From the NCBI GenBank assembly GCA_946482165.1, contig CAMLQS010000004.1, positions 1 through 48,923 on the forward strand: a DNA stretch of 48,923 nucleotides, read 5' to 3'. Origin of the DNA: an uncultured Verrucomicrobiota bacterium. GTDB lineage: Bacteria; Verrucomicrobiota; Verrucomicrobiae; Opitutales; Opitutaceae. Below are positions 17,654 through 25,860 of this stretch, piece after piece; the stretch's first letter is position 1; each line of letters begins with the position of its first letter. Position numbers and translations under genes: made by a program. The notes under the pieces were generated by a model. It saw nothing but the letters and a program-made list of their open reading frames with translations, made no database searches and was not told the DNA's origin.

Positions 17654-19234
17654 TTATCGGGCGAACCAAGCGGCGAGGTCGGGTTGGCGGAAGGCGCGGG
17701 CGAGGGCGAGAAGCGCGGATGCGGTGAGGATGTGGAGACCGATCACCACCCAGCGGAGGATGGCGTCGTAGATGTCGCCGCCAAGGAAGCCGTAGGCGAG
17801 GACGCCCGCGAGCAGGAGGATGGATGCCCACGCGTAGAGCCCAAGGAGCGGGCGGCTCCAGGCTTTTCGCAGGGCGATGCCGAGGAGCAGCGCGGCGCAG
17901 ACGGTGAACTCGACCGCGAGCACGCCGAGCCCGATCACGGCGGGAGTGCCGTCGGTGGACGCGGTCACCCAGAGGCCGACGAGGCCGGCCATCAGGCGCA
18001 GGATGAGCACGAGACCCAACGCGACGACCGGCGCGGGGGCGTCGGCGCGAGCGACTTCGTTCGCGGGGACGCCGCGGCGGGCGATGAAGCCCGCCAAGTG
18101 CCAGCCGAATTGCCAGAAGAGGCCGACGGCCATGAGCAGGCAGCTCAAGTAGGGGATGACCCAGGACGGGTTGCGGACGACTTGGAGGACGGTGGTCTTG
18201 TCGTTGTTGTCGAAGCCCGCCTGATAAAAGGTCATGCCGTCGTGGCGCAGCGGGTTGTTCATGAAGATGAGCACCTCGCGGTCGTTCACCCCGTCGGGCG
18301 TGGTCAGGCGGACGCGGCTGGAGAAATTCTTGGGAATCTCGGTGCCGGCGTAGCGGTCGTGGGAAAAATCGAGGAGCGTGAGCGAGTAGGGCTTATATGC
18401 CCGTTGGAAGCGCAAGGACATGGCCCACTCGCGACCGGCATAGCTGAAGCGCTCCGGCTGGGTGATCATCGTGGAGACGAGGAAGATGCCGATGCTGCCT
18501 TCGGGTCCGATCAGCTCGACGAGCGCGGCGGGCAGATTGCGCTGATCCTGCTTGTAGGTCATCGGCAGCGGCGCGAGGAGGAGCTGGGGGCCAATGCCGC
18601 GGTTGGACGTGTTTTCCACCGGCTTCAGCATTGGCGGGGCCTGCTCCTTCCCGGCGAGCGCGGCGTTGGGGTAATACGCGCGGGGAACAACGCGGAACGG
18701 CAGCGCGGGAACGTCGATCTCGTCCTGGGCGGTGGCGGCGCGCGCGAGTCGCTTTTCGGGAATGACGGTCACGACATCCTTGTCGGACGCGGTGGCATCG
18801 ATGATCGCCAGCTCGTTGAGACGCCAGCTCTCGGAGTAGTTCCTGGTCTGTCCCTCATCGAGGCGCATCTGGTATTCCTCTTGAAAGAGCCCGGTGAAGA
18901 GCTCGCCGAGGAGAAGGAGGATGAGGCCGAAGTGGACGAGTTGAATGCCCGCTTTTCTCCAGGAGAACGCGAAGCGCTTGGCGTGCGCGGCGACGAGGTT
19001 GAGAAGGAGGAGGCCTCCGATGAAATAGCCGCCGGGGAAGACCGGCACCGGGAAGCCTTTGATTTCCTGGAGAACGATCAGGCTTTTGAACCATTTCTCC
19101 TGCACCGCCCAGATGCCGAGATGAACCTGGTCGATGGTCGCAAGGAAGACGAGCACCGCGGAAAGGGCGAGCAGCGCGACGGTCAGCCGAAGCGAGATGA
19201 AGAAGCGGACGAATTCGCGGTAAAGTTCGCGCAT
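17654..19234 (-). CDS. resB: ResB/Ccs1 cytochrome c biogenesis protein with extra C-terminal membrane segments
   Basis: 526 residues. TM1 is at 14-33 (LTVALLALSAVLVFLATIDQ), where ResB proteins have the same SLRLTVALL start, followed by TM2 (68-82) and TM3 (96-115) with His 84 and His 101 nearby. A ~230-residue periplasmic domain follows, containing the usual VRLTTPDGVNDREVLIFMNNPLRHDGMTFYQAGFD segment. TM4 is near 358-380. The last ~135 residues add about four further membrane segments not needed for a minimal ResB. ResB forms the CcsBA synthetase with CcsA, encoded just downstream. A heptamer repeat array precedes the start codon. Confidence 0.88.
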   Translation of the reverse strand: MRELYREFVRFFISLRLTVALLALSAVLVFLATIDQVHLGIWAVQEKWFKSLIVLQEIKGFPVPVFPGGYFIGGLLLLNLVAAHAKRFAFSWRKAGIQLVHFGLILLLLGELFTGLFQEEYQMRLDEGQTRNYSESWRLNELAIIDATASDKDVVTVIPEKRLARAATAQDEIDVPALPFRVVPRAYYPNAALAGKEQAPPMLKPVENTSNRGIGPQLLLAPLPMTYKQDQRNLPAALVELIGPEGSIGIFLVSTMITQPERFSYAGREWAMSLRFQRAYKPYSLTLLDFSHDRYAGTEIPKNFSSRVRLTTPDGVNDREVLIFMNNPLRHDGMTFYQAGFDNNDKTTVLQVVRNPSWVIPYLSCLLMAVGLFWQFGWHLAGFIARRGVPANEVARADAPAPVVALGLVLILRLMAGLVGLWVTASTDGTPAVIGLGVLAVEFTVCAALLLGIALRKAWSRPLLGLYAWASILLLAGVLAYGFLGGDIYDAILRWVVIGLHILTASALLALARAFRQPDLAAWFAR

Positions 19235-19239
19235 GGAAA

Positions 19240-19281
19240 GGAGCAGGGAGCGAGGAGCTTGGAGCCGGGAGAGGGGAGCCG
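19240..19281 (-). repeat. Degenerate heptanucleotide array (GGAGCNN)6 before resB
   Basis: On the plus strand six units follow one another with exact 7-bp period: GGAGCAG, GGAGCGA, GGAGCTT, GGAGCCG, GGAGAGG and GGAGCCG. The first five bases are kept in five of six units while the last two vary. On the transcribed strand the array reads NNGCTCC and ends 5 bp before the resB ATG, filling nearly the whole 57-bp gap after the lipoprotein gene. Confidence 0.75.
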
Positions 19282-19291
19282 GGGACAGACC

Positions 19292-19981
19292 TTATCCGGC
19301 GGGGCGGAGGGTGCGAAGGAAGGCGACGAACCTATCTTTCTCGCGAGCGACGACGGCGTCGGGACCGGTCAGCTTGAAAAACCAGGTGGCGCCGGAGTAG
19401 GGGACGATCGCCCCGAGGACGCGCTGGGTGGCGGCGGGCGGCTTGGACGGACCGGTGATGTCGACGAGATCGACGTGCAGCGCGCCGACGTCGAGGTGTT
19501 GCAGCGCCCCGCCGAGTTCGGCTTCGCCAATCGGCGGAAGGGTGAGTTGCTGGCGCCAACGGTTCACGTTGGCGAGATTGCCGCCGACGTCTCCCGGGAA
19601 CGCGGTGACGGCGATTTCCCCGCCGGGACCGCCATTCTCATCTGGCACCAAAAGGGTGGCCTTGCGCATCGGACGTTCCGGGCCGGTCCGCCATCCGGTG
19701 GGAACTTCCCAGACCAAGGACGGGCCGCTGGCGGTATCGACGCGGGTGTTGGCCATCGTGGGGTTTGCATCGGCTCCGGAGGGGGCGGGACCGGACGAAA
19801 CGGGCGCGGAGCCGGGCCCGACCGGGGGATGTCCCGCGGGAAGTCCGGCTGCGGCCGGAGCGGCGGGCGCGGCCTCCTTTTTTACCGTGTAGGTTTTGAT
19901 CTCGTCGCGGCGACAGGCGGCGGTGCCGAGCGAGAGGGCGGTCAGGAGGACGGCAAAAGCAGAAAAAGCGGAGCGTCGCAT
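19292..19981 (-). CDS. Putative lipoprotein in the cytochrome c assembly operon
   Basis: 229 residues from ATG 19981. The N-terminus is a signal sequence ending in a lipobox-like LGTAAC (Cys ~23), followed by a ~60-residue Ala/Pro/Gly-rich linker and a compact domain of ~150 residues (LVWEVPTGWRTGPERPMRKATLLVP... to RDRFVAFLRTLRPAG). The domain has conserved-looking features of small verrucomicrobial proteins that start with 'W..P.GW' and end with 'F...L': a beta-rich fold is likely. It is the first gene before resB and ccsA on the same strand, so it may be an accessory factor in haem or apocytochrome handling. I recognise no named family. Confidence 0.75.
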   Translation of the reverse strand: MRRSAFSAFAVLLTALSLGTAACRRDEIKTYTVKKEAAPAAPAAAGLPAGHPPVGPGSAPVSSGPAPSGADANPTMANTRVDTASGPSLVWEVPTGWRTGPERPMRKATLLVPDENGGPGGEIAVTAFPGDVGGNLANVNRWRQQLTLPPIGEAELGGALQHLDVGALHVDLVDITGPSKPPAATQRVLGAIVPYSGATWFFKLTGPDAVVAREKDRFVAFLRTLRPAG

Positions 19982-20116
19982 GGCGGAAAAGCGGGAAGAT
20001 GTCGCCCGGCTTCGAGCGGAGAGCAACCCATTCCGGCCGCTTATCAGGGCGGGGCGTCCGGACAATAAGCGCGCGGTGTGCTTGTGCAGCGCGTTTTGCT
20101 TGAGCAGGGTAAGGCG

Positions 20117-21859
20117 ATGAGCCTCCAGACGATGGGCGACACCGCCTACTTGGTTACCTTCGCCGGCGAAGCCGACGCCGCGCTGCTGACGCGGGTGCGC
20201 GCCTTCGCGGCCGGTCTGGCGGCCGACCGGCTGGCCGGCGTCACCGACATCGTGCCGGCCTACGGCAGCGTCGGCGTAATCTATGAGCCGGAGCGCGTTC
20301 CGACCTCGCACGGGGAGTTGCCCTGGCGCGTGGTGGGCGAGTGGCTGGAACGCCATCTTTCGGGCAAGGCCTCGTCGGCGCCGCGTCACGAGCGGCGGCC
20401 TCGCGAACATGTGGTGCCCGTCGTTTACGGCGGCGAGCAGGGCCCCGACCTCGATGCGGTGGCGAAGAACGCGAAGCTAAGCGTCGAGGCGGCGATAAAA
20501 CTCCACTCCGGCGCGAGCTATCACGTCGCGGCGATCGGATTCAGCCCGGGGTTTCCTTATTTGGTCGGCCTCCCGGAAAAACTCGCGACGCCGCGTCGGC
20601 CGAGCCCGCGCCTGCGCGTTCCCGCCGGCAGCGTCGGTATCGGTGGTTCCCATACGGGCATCTATCCTCGCGAGACGCCGGGAGGGTGGCAGTTGATCGG
20701 ACGAACCTCGCTCGAGCTTTTCGAGCCGATGCGCACCGAGGGGCCGGCGCTCTTCGCGGTGGGCGACCGGGTCAAATTCAAGCCGGTCGACATACTGCCC
20801 GTGGCGCCGCCCCGGCCGATGATGCCCGGCGCGTTTGCCGGCGGTTCGGAGGCGGCGTCGGCGGCCGGCGCCGTGGCGTCCGAACGCGACCGATCTTCCT
20901 CTCCTTTCATCGAAGTGATCAAGCCGGGCACGCTGACCACGGTGCAGGATCTGGGCCGGCGCGGTTTTGCCGCGCTCGGGGTGGGAAGCGGAGGCGCGCT
21001 GGACCCGTGGGCGGCGGCGGTCGCAAACCTCGCGGTGGGCAATGCGCCGGAGGCTCCCCTGTTTGAGTGCACTTACGTCGGTCCCATCCTTCGTTTTTCG
21101 TCCGACACGGTGGTGTCGGCCTTGGGCGCGGAGTGCGTGGGTTTGCCTCCCGGGCGGCCGATCGCGGTCAAGGCGGGGCAGGTGCTCGATTGCTCCGCGC
21201 TGACTCGCGGCGCGCGTCTTTACCTCGCCGTGGCGGGCGGGCTGCGCGTGCCGGTCTTGCTCGGCGGGGCGGGAACGGCGGTGGGCGCGCGTTTCGGCGG
21301 TTTTGACGGCCGGCCTCTCGCGGCCGGTGATCGTCTGGCCTGCGGCACCGGTGCGGGTATCGCGTGCAACGTGACGTGGCGTCTGGCCTCGCCGGTGCCG
21401 GCTCCGGCGCGCAAAGAGAGTATCGAGGTTCGGCTGATTCCAGGGCTGGACTGGAGCGTCATTTTCAAGCGTTTCGGCCCTGGCGGCGGCGCTCGGGCCG
21501 TCGAGTCGCGACGATTCCAACTCAGCGCGAAATCGGATCGCATGGGGCTGCGGCTCGGCGGCGAACCTTTCCTTGTTCCCGGCGGGGCGGGTGAGCAGAC
21601 CTCGCGTCCGGTGGTGCCGGGCACGGTGCAGTTGCCGCCGGACGGACTGCCCATCGTGCTCATGGCGGAAGGCCAAACCATCGGCGGATATCCGCAGCTT
21701 GGCCAGGTGGCTTCGGTGGATTTGCCAAAGCTCGCCCAAGCGCGACCGGGCGCGGAGATCGTTTTTAAACTGACCGAGGTGTCGGCCGCCCAGCAGGCGC
21801 GCTTGCGGGTGGCGGCGGATGTGGCGCGTCTTCGCGTCGGGCTTGGGATGCGGCGCTGA
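20117..21859 (+). CDS. pxpBC: 5-oxoprolinase subunits PxpB-PxpC, fused
   Basis: 580 residues from ATG 20117, preceded by a Shine-Dalgarno-like AAGG. Residues ~1-230 are PxpB (KipI-like), with the core [22 protein letters not shown] and the conserved [17 protein letters not shown] linker rich in Gly, Ala and Ser (232-262) leads to PxpC (KipA-like) from ~264, with [19 protein letters not shown], later RLIPGLDW and the closing segment around [29 protein letters not shown]. With PxpA this enzyme hydrolyses 5-oxo-L-proline to glutamate using ATP; the KipI/KipA parts are thought to handle phosphorylation. In E. coli the two subunits are separate. pxpA starts 18 bp downstream. Confidence 0.92.
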   Translation: MSLQTMGDTAYLVTFAGEADAALLTRVRAFAAGLAADRLAGVTDIVPAYGSVGVIYEPERVPTSHGELPWRVVGEWLERHLSGKASSAPRHERRPREHVVPVVYGGEQGPDLDAVAKNAKLSVEAAIKLHSGASYHVAAIGFSPGFPYLVGLPEKLATPRRPSPRLRVPAGSVGIGGSHTGIYPRETPGGWQLIGRTSLELFEPMRTEGPALFAVGDRVKFKPVDILPVAPPRPMMPGAFAGGSEAASAAGAVASERDRSSSPFIEVIKPGTLTTVQDLGRRGFAALGVGSGGALDPWAAAVANLAVGNAPEAPLFECTYVGPILRFSSDTVVSALGAECVGLPPGRPIAVKAGQVLDCSALTRGARLYLAVAGGLRVPVLLGGAGTAVGARFGGFDGRPLAAGDRLACGTGAGIACNVTWRLASPVPAPARKESIEVRLIPGLDWSVIFKRFGPGGGARAVESRRFQLSAKSDRMGLRLGGEPFLVPGGAGEQTSRPVVPGTVQLPPDGLPIVLMAEGQTIGGYPQLGQVASVDLPKLAQARPGAEIVFKLTEVSAAQQARLRVAADVARLRVGLGMRR

Positions 21860-21877
21860 GTCCGCTTGGGCGCGATC

Positions 21878-22612
21878 ATGGCCTCGTATGCGGGAACGAT
21901 CGATCTGAACGCGGATGTCGGCGAAGGCGGCGTGGCGGACGCGGCGCTGTTCGCCGCGGGTATTTCTTCGGCCAATGTGGCCTGCGGTGCGCACGCGGGC
22001 GATCCGGCGACGATGGCGGCGGCGTGCGCCCTGGCTGCGCGGCATGGGGTGGCGCTCGGCGCGCATCCCGGGCACGCGGACCGTCCGGGCTTTGGTCGCA
22101 GGGAGCTGCCGCTCGAGCGCGCCGAGGCGGAGACCTTGTTGCACGCGCAGTTTCTGCTCCTTACCGAGGCCGCGGAGCGGGCGGGCCTGGCGGTCCGGCA
22201 CGTGAAACCCCATGGCGCGTTGTATCATCAGGCGAATCGCGAGTCTTGGCTGGCGGAGCTGTTGGCGGATACTGCGCGGACCGATTTTCCCGGCGCGGCC
22301 GTGTTCGGCCCTCCCGAGGGCGCGCTCCGGGCGGCGGCTCTGGCGGCGCGAGTGGCGTTCGTGCCCGAGGGATTTATCGACCGTGGCTACCGAGCGGATG
22401 GAACCTTGATCCCGCGCGGCGAACCGGGCGCGGTTTTGCACAACGAGGCGGAGGTGGTCGCCCAAGTCTTGGCGCTCGCGCGTTCGGGCCGGGTGAAAAC
22501 GCTTTGCGTGCACGGCGACGGGCCGGACGCGGTGCGATTGCTCAAGGCCGCGCGAGCGGCGCTGCTGGCCGGCGGCTTCAGGATCGCGGCGCCGGGGGCG
22601 TCGGCGGCGTAG
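21878..22612 (+). CDS. pxpA: 5-oxoprolinase subunit PxpA (LamB/YcsF family)
   Basis: 244 residues from ATG 21878. The family motifs are all present: IDLNADVGEG at the N-terminus, NVACGAHAGDP, GAHPGHADRPGFGRRE, HVKPHGALYH, the FIDRGYRADGTLIPRG stretch, and LCVHGDGPDAV near the end. PxpA catalyses the hydrolysis step of 5-oxoproline to glutamate, with PxpB and PxpC encoded by the fused gene just upstream. The last 35 bp overlap the 3' end of the convergent lgt gene, so both proteins use the same DNA for their C-termini (here Ala/Gly-rich). Confidence 0.94.
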   Translation: MASYAGTIDLNADVGEGGVADAALFAAGISSANVACGAHAGDPATMAAACALAARHGVALGAHPGHADRPGFGRRELPLERAEAETLLHAQFLLLTEAAERAGLAVRHVKPHGALYHQANRESWLAELLADTARTDFPGAAVFGPPEGALRAAALAARVAFVPEGFIDRGYRADGTLIPRGEPGAVLHNEAEVVAQVLALARSGRVKTLCVHGDGPDAVRLLKAARAALLAGGFRIAAPGASAA

Positions 22613-23453
22613 CGGCGGGAGTTTGCCCGGTGGCGAGCGGTTGCGTGGGCGCGAAGAGCAGCGCCAGTCCGCCCACGACGAGGAAGATCGAGTAGAACGT
22701 CCCGCGGCTGAGCCCGAAAAGCAGGCCGGCATCGGGTTCGCGGTATACTTCGCCGATCGCGCGCACGACGGCGTAAGAAATGAGAAACACGCCCGCGATA
22801 CGCCCCGGAGCGCGGCGGAGCAGGGGAGTGCGCCAGACCAGCCACTGGGTGAGCGCGAGGAGGAGCAGTCCCTCGAGGGCAGCGGCGTAAAGTTGGGAGG
22901 GATGCCGGGGCGCGATCAGCTCGATCGGGGTGCCCGGCTCGGCGCTGGCGGGAAAAATCATCGCCCATGGGACCTGACTGGTTTTGCCCCAGAGTTCGCC
23001 GTTGATGAAGTTGGCGACCCGGCCGAAAAAAAGGCCTGCGGGCGCCACGCTCACGACCAGGTCTGCCAGGTGCCGCCACGGGAGCCGAAAGCTCCTTCCG
23101 CACCACCAGAGTGCGACGGCGACCCCGATGAAGCCTCCATGGCTGGCCATGCCGCCATCCCAGACTCGCAAAAGGGTAAGCGGATCGCGCCATATCGCCT
23201 CCGGCTGGTAGAACGCGAAGTAACCGAGCCGGCCGCCGACGAGCACGCCGATCACCAGCGCGGTCATCAGGTCGCCGATCTGTTCCGCGCGCAGGGGGGC
23301 GAGGCCTTTTTTGGCGTAACGCACCAACAGCCACCACCCTGCGGCGAAGCCCAGGAGGTAGGCCAAACCATAGTAACGCACCCCGAAGTTTTCCGTAAAC
23401 TGGTATAGGAAGGGGCTGAGGTCGTGGACCCAGTAGGCGAGGGGTGGATGCAT
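22578..23453 (-). CDS. lgt: Prolipoprotein diacylglyceryl transferase Lgt
   Basis: 291 residues from ATG 23453 (MHPPLAYWVHDLSPFLYQF). Around seven membrane segments. The catalytic-region motifs are present: VWDGGMASHGGFIG with the essential His, the Lgt signature GRVANFINGELWG, HPSQLYAAALEG, and the Arg/Glu pair in IGEVYREPD. Lgt transfers diacylglycerol from phosphatidylglycerol to the lipobox cysteine of prolipoproteins, the first step of lipoprotein maturation; at least six lipoprotein genes lie in this window. The Pro/Thr/Ala-rich C-terminal tail (TPPTPPAPRS) overlaps the 3' end of convergent pxpA by 35 bp. Confidence 0.95.
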   Translation of the reverse strand: MHPPLAYWVHDLSPFLYQFTENFGVRYYGLAYLLGFAAGWWLLVRYAKKGLAPLRAEQIGDLMTALVIGVLVGGRLGYFAFYQPEAIWRDPLTLLRVWDGGMASHGGFIGVAVALWWCGRSFRLPWRHLADLVVSVAPAGLFFGRVANFINGELWGKTSQVPWAMIFPASAEPGTPIELIAPRHPSQLYAAALEGLLLLALTQWLVWRTPLLRRAPGRIAGVFLISYAVVRAIGEVYREPDAGLLFGLSRGTFYSIFLVVGGLALLFAPTQPLATGQTPAATPPTPPAPRS

Positions 23454-23541
23454 GCGCGAGACCTGCGATGTGCCCGTCAATAAGGCCGGCACCAACCCAA
23501 AATTCGGGGGGAAGCTTTCAATTCGCGCTACGTCATTCCCC

Positions 23542-23570
23542 TTGACGGTAACGGTTCGTGCAAAAATGTT
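23542..23570 (+). promoter_or_regulatory. Candidate promoter of the PEGA lipoprotein gene
   Basis: TTGACG at 23542-23547 is followed after 17 bp by AATGTT (23565-23570) within an A/T-rich patch, 24 bp before the start codon. The -35 is good, the -10 weak. It lies in the 141-bp divergent gap with lgt. Confidence 0.4.
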
Positions 23571-23594
23571 TCCTCATCCCCTATTAGCCCGCTC

Positions 23595-24101
23595 ATGAAA
23601 CTTCCCCTTCTTCCCGCGGCCTTGGTGGCCGGGTTTGTCGCTCTGACTTCATCCGGCTGCGCCATCCTGACCAAGGGTCAAAAGCAGACGGTGATCGTTC
23701 GTTCCACGCCTGCCGGCGCGACGGCCAAGATCAACGGCATCGAGGTAGGCAAGACCCCGTTCCAAGTGAAGCTTCGCCGCGACGAAGTGTTCCGTGTCGA
23801 CTTGGAGAAGAACGGCTTCGTTTCCGAATCCGCGGTTCTTCTACCTTCTTCGACCAATTACGACCACCGCTTCCTGCGTTGGGGCCTCGATTACGATCTC
23901 GGCTACGCGACCAACCTGATACCCGAGGAGCTCGATCTTCCCCTGAAGCCGGCCTTGGCGGCGGTTTCCGACTCCGACCGTTTCTCCGAGATGACCGCCC
24001 AGATCGTGCGCGCCGACGCCATGCTCGCCAGCGGCGAACTCACGCAGGCCGATCACAAATATCTCGTGGAGAAAATCGTCGCGACCTACCACCGCGAGTA
24101 A
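23595..24101 (+). CDS. PEGA-domain lipoprotein
   Basis: 168 residues. Signal peptide with lipobox SSGC (Cys 22). Residues ~32-80 are a PEGA domain (VIVRSTPAGATAKINGIEVGKTPFQVKLRRDEVFRVDLEKNGF), a small beta-sandwich common in surface and cell-wall-associated proteins. A hydrophobic-aromatic middle (RFLRWGLDYDLGYATNLIPEELDLPLKPAL) resembles the short 'PEGA plus membrane-association' lipoproteins in which the protein may bend back to the membrane. The C-terminal helix (FSEMTAQIVRADAMLASGELTQADHKYLVEKI) may mediate assembly. A strong terminator follows, so it is probably a single-gene unit. Function unknown beyond envelope location. Confidence 0.85.
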   Translation: MKLPLLPAALVAGFVALTSSGCAILTKGQKQTVIVRSTPAGATAKINGIEVGKTPFQVKLRRDEVFRVDLEKNGFVSESAVLLPSSTNYDHRFLRWGLDYDLGYATNLIPEELDLPLKPALAAVSDSDRFSEMTAQIVRADAMLASGELTQADHKYLVEKIVATYHRE

Positions 24102-24132
24102 CGCGCGGGCCCGCCGCCGGTTCCCTTTCACC

Positions 24133-24160
24133 AAAGACGCCCTTCGAGGGCGTCTTTTTT
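24133..24160 (+). terminator. Rho-independent terminator
   Basis: AAAGACGCCC and GGGCGTCTTT pair around TTCGA, followed by a run of T (six in a row). It lies 31 bp after the PEGA lipoprotein stop and before gcvT. Confidence 0.9.
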
Positions 24161-24204
24161 GTTGCCCGCGTCACATGTAGGGACGCCTCTATCGCCTCCC
24201 TCTC

Positions 24205-25305
24205 ATGAGCGCCCTCCAACGCACCCCGCTTCGCGATTTTCACGCCGCCCACGGCGCACGCCTGGTCGACTTCGCCGGCTGGGAAATGCCCGTCCAATAC
24301 CGCTCGATCCTCGAGGAGCACAAGGCCGTGCGCCGCGCCGCCGGCCTCTTCGACGTCAGCCACATGGGCGAGGTCGACGTCCGCGGCCCGCAGGCGTTCG
24401 AGTTTCTTGAGCGGCTCGTCACCAATGAGGTCGCGAAACTCCATCCCGGGCGCGTGCTCTACTCGCCCATGTGCCGCGAAGACGGCGGCACGGTCGACGA
24501 CCTCCTCGTCTACATGCGCGCGCCGCAGGACTACTTCCTCTGCATCAACGCAGGCAACATCGCCACGGACCTCGTCTGGATTCGCGCCGAAGCCGCCGCC
24601 TTCGACGTCGTCGTGACCGATCGCAGCGCCGACTATGCGCTTCTTGCCATCCAAGGCCCCCGCGCCGCGCAGATCGTCCAATCGCTCACCGGCGCCAAGC
24701 TCGGCGCCGTCGGCTACTATCACTTTTGCGAGGGCACCGTAGCCGGCGTGCATTGCCTGATCAGTCGCACCGGCTACACCGGAGAGGACGGCTTCGAGCT
24801 CTATCACGCCGCCGGTGACGCCGTCGCGCTTGCGGAAGCGCTGCTCGCCGCCGGCCAGCCGCACGGTCTCGAACTCGCGGGCCTCGGAGCGCGCGACAGC
24901 CTGCGTCTCGAGGCCGGCTATCCGCTCTACGGGCACGAACTCTCCGCCGAGCTTTCCCCGCTCACGGCCGGCCTTGGCTGGACGGTTAAACTCAACAAGG
25001 CGCTCCACTGTGTCGGCCACGAGGCCTTGCTGCGCGAGAAAACCGAGGGCGGCGCGCGCAAGGTCGTCTTCTTCCGCACCGGAGACCGCCGCATCGTCCG
25101 CGCCGATGCGCCTGTGCTCGGCCCGACCGGCGCAACCGTCGGCCGCGTGCTTTCCGGCACGCTCTCGCCCATCCTCAACGAGGCCATTGGCTCCGCTCTC
25201 GTCGAGACGCCCGCCCTCGCCGGCCCGCTCTCGGTCGACATCCGCGGCACCGCCATCGCCCTCAACCTCGTCAAACCGCCTTTCGTGCCGCTCAAGCAGA
25301 GCTGA
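24205..25305 (+). CDS. gcvT: Glycine cleavage system T protein (aminomethyltransferase)
   Basis: 366 residues. The folate-binding GcvT domain opens with [22 protein letters not shown] and contains [15 protein letters not shown]; the motif [14 protein letters not shown] and the [21 protein letters not shown] segment are intact. The C-terminal barrel runs from ~285 to 360 with [22 protein letters not shown]. GcvT takes the aminomethyl group from lipoylated GcvH, releases ammonia and forms 5,10-methylene-tetrahydrofolate. gcvH follows after 61 bp. gcvP is not in the window. No glycine riboswitch is visible in the 45 bp left between the upstream terminator and the start codon. Confidence 0.97.
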   Translation: MSALQRTPLRDFHAAHGARLVDFAGWEMPVQYRSILEEHKAVRRAAGLFDVSHMGEVDVRGPQAFEFLERLVTNEVAKLHPGRVLYSPMCREDGGTVDDLLVYMRAPQDYFLCINAGNIATDLVWIRAEAAAFDVVVTDRSADYALLAIQGPRAAQIVQSLTGAKLGAVGYYHFCEGTVAGVHCLISRTGYTGEDGFELYHAAGDAVALAEALLAAGQPHGLELAGLGARDSLRLEAGYPLYGHELSAELSPLTAGLGWTVKLNKALHCVGHEALLREKTEGGARKVVFFRTGDRRIVRADAPVLGPTGATVGRVLSGTLSPILNEAIGSALVETPALAGPLSVDIRGTAIALNLVKPPFVPLKQS

Positions 25306-25366
25306 AACTTGCGAAAAACAGCCTTTCCCCGCGCGCGCTTCCCCGCTCCCCTCCGACCTTAAGACC

Positions 25367-25747
25367 ATGAGCAACATTCCCGCCGATCTTAGCTACGCCA
25401 AATCCCACGAGTGGGTGCGTCTCGCCGCCGACGGCACCGCCCTCGTCGGCATCACCCACTACGCCCAATCCAGCCTCGGCGACATCACCTTCGTCCAGCT
25501 TCCCAAGGTTGGCGCCACCTTCGCCGTCGGCGCGACCTTCGGTGTCGTCGAATCGGTGAAGGCCGCATCCGACCTTTACGCGCCCGTCGCATGCACCGTG
25601 CTCGAGGTGAACGGCGCCCTCGACGCCACGCCCGAGATCCTCAATCGCGATCCCTACGGCGAAGCTTGGATGCTCAAGGTCAAGCTGGCCGGCCCCGCGC
25701 CCGCCGACCTCCTCGACGCGGCGGCCTACGCCGCGCATCTCGGTTGA
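25367..25747 (+). CDS. gcvH: Glycine cleavage system H protein
   Basis: 126 residues from ATG 25367. It has the full lipoyl-carrier fold: [37 protein letters not shown] at the start, and [24 protein letters not shown] with the lipoylated Lys 65. It ends in [15 protein letters not shown] and a short helix. The protein shuttles the aminomethyl group between GcvP and GcvT. A strong terminator lies 37 bp after the stop, so gcvT-gcvH form a two-gene unit and gcvP must be encoded elsewhere. Confidence 0.97.
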   Translation: MSNIPADLSYAKSHEWVRLAADGTALVGITHYAQSSLGDITFVQLPKVGATFAVGATFGVVESVKAASDLYAPVACTVLEVNGALDATPEILNRDPYGEAWMLKVKLAGPAPADLLDAAAYAAHLG

Positions 25748-25784
25748 GCCGGCCGTAACCGAAACCCGTCCTTCTCGTCTCTCT

Positions 25785-25817
25785 TCGCCGCCCCGAAAAC
25801 GGGCGGCGATTTTTTTT
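25785..25817 (+). terminator. Rho-independent terminator after gcvH
   Basis: TCGCCGCCC and GGGCGGCGA form a nine-base-pair stem around a seven-base loop (CGAAAAC), followed by eight T residues. Confidence 0.92.
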
Positions 25818-25860
25818 GCCGGGACTTGCGAAGCCGTCGCCGCCCTTCCCCAGTGGCGGC

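Noticed and set aside
24161..24204. Glycine riboswitch before gcvT
   Set aside because: Only ~45 bp lie between the upstream terminator and the start codon, too short for the aptamer, and no matching motif is seen.
24205..25747. Complete glycine cleavage operon
   Set aside because: gcvP is absent; a strong terminator follows gcvH and an RND adaptor is next.
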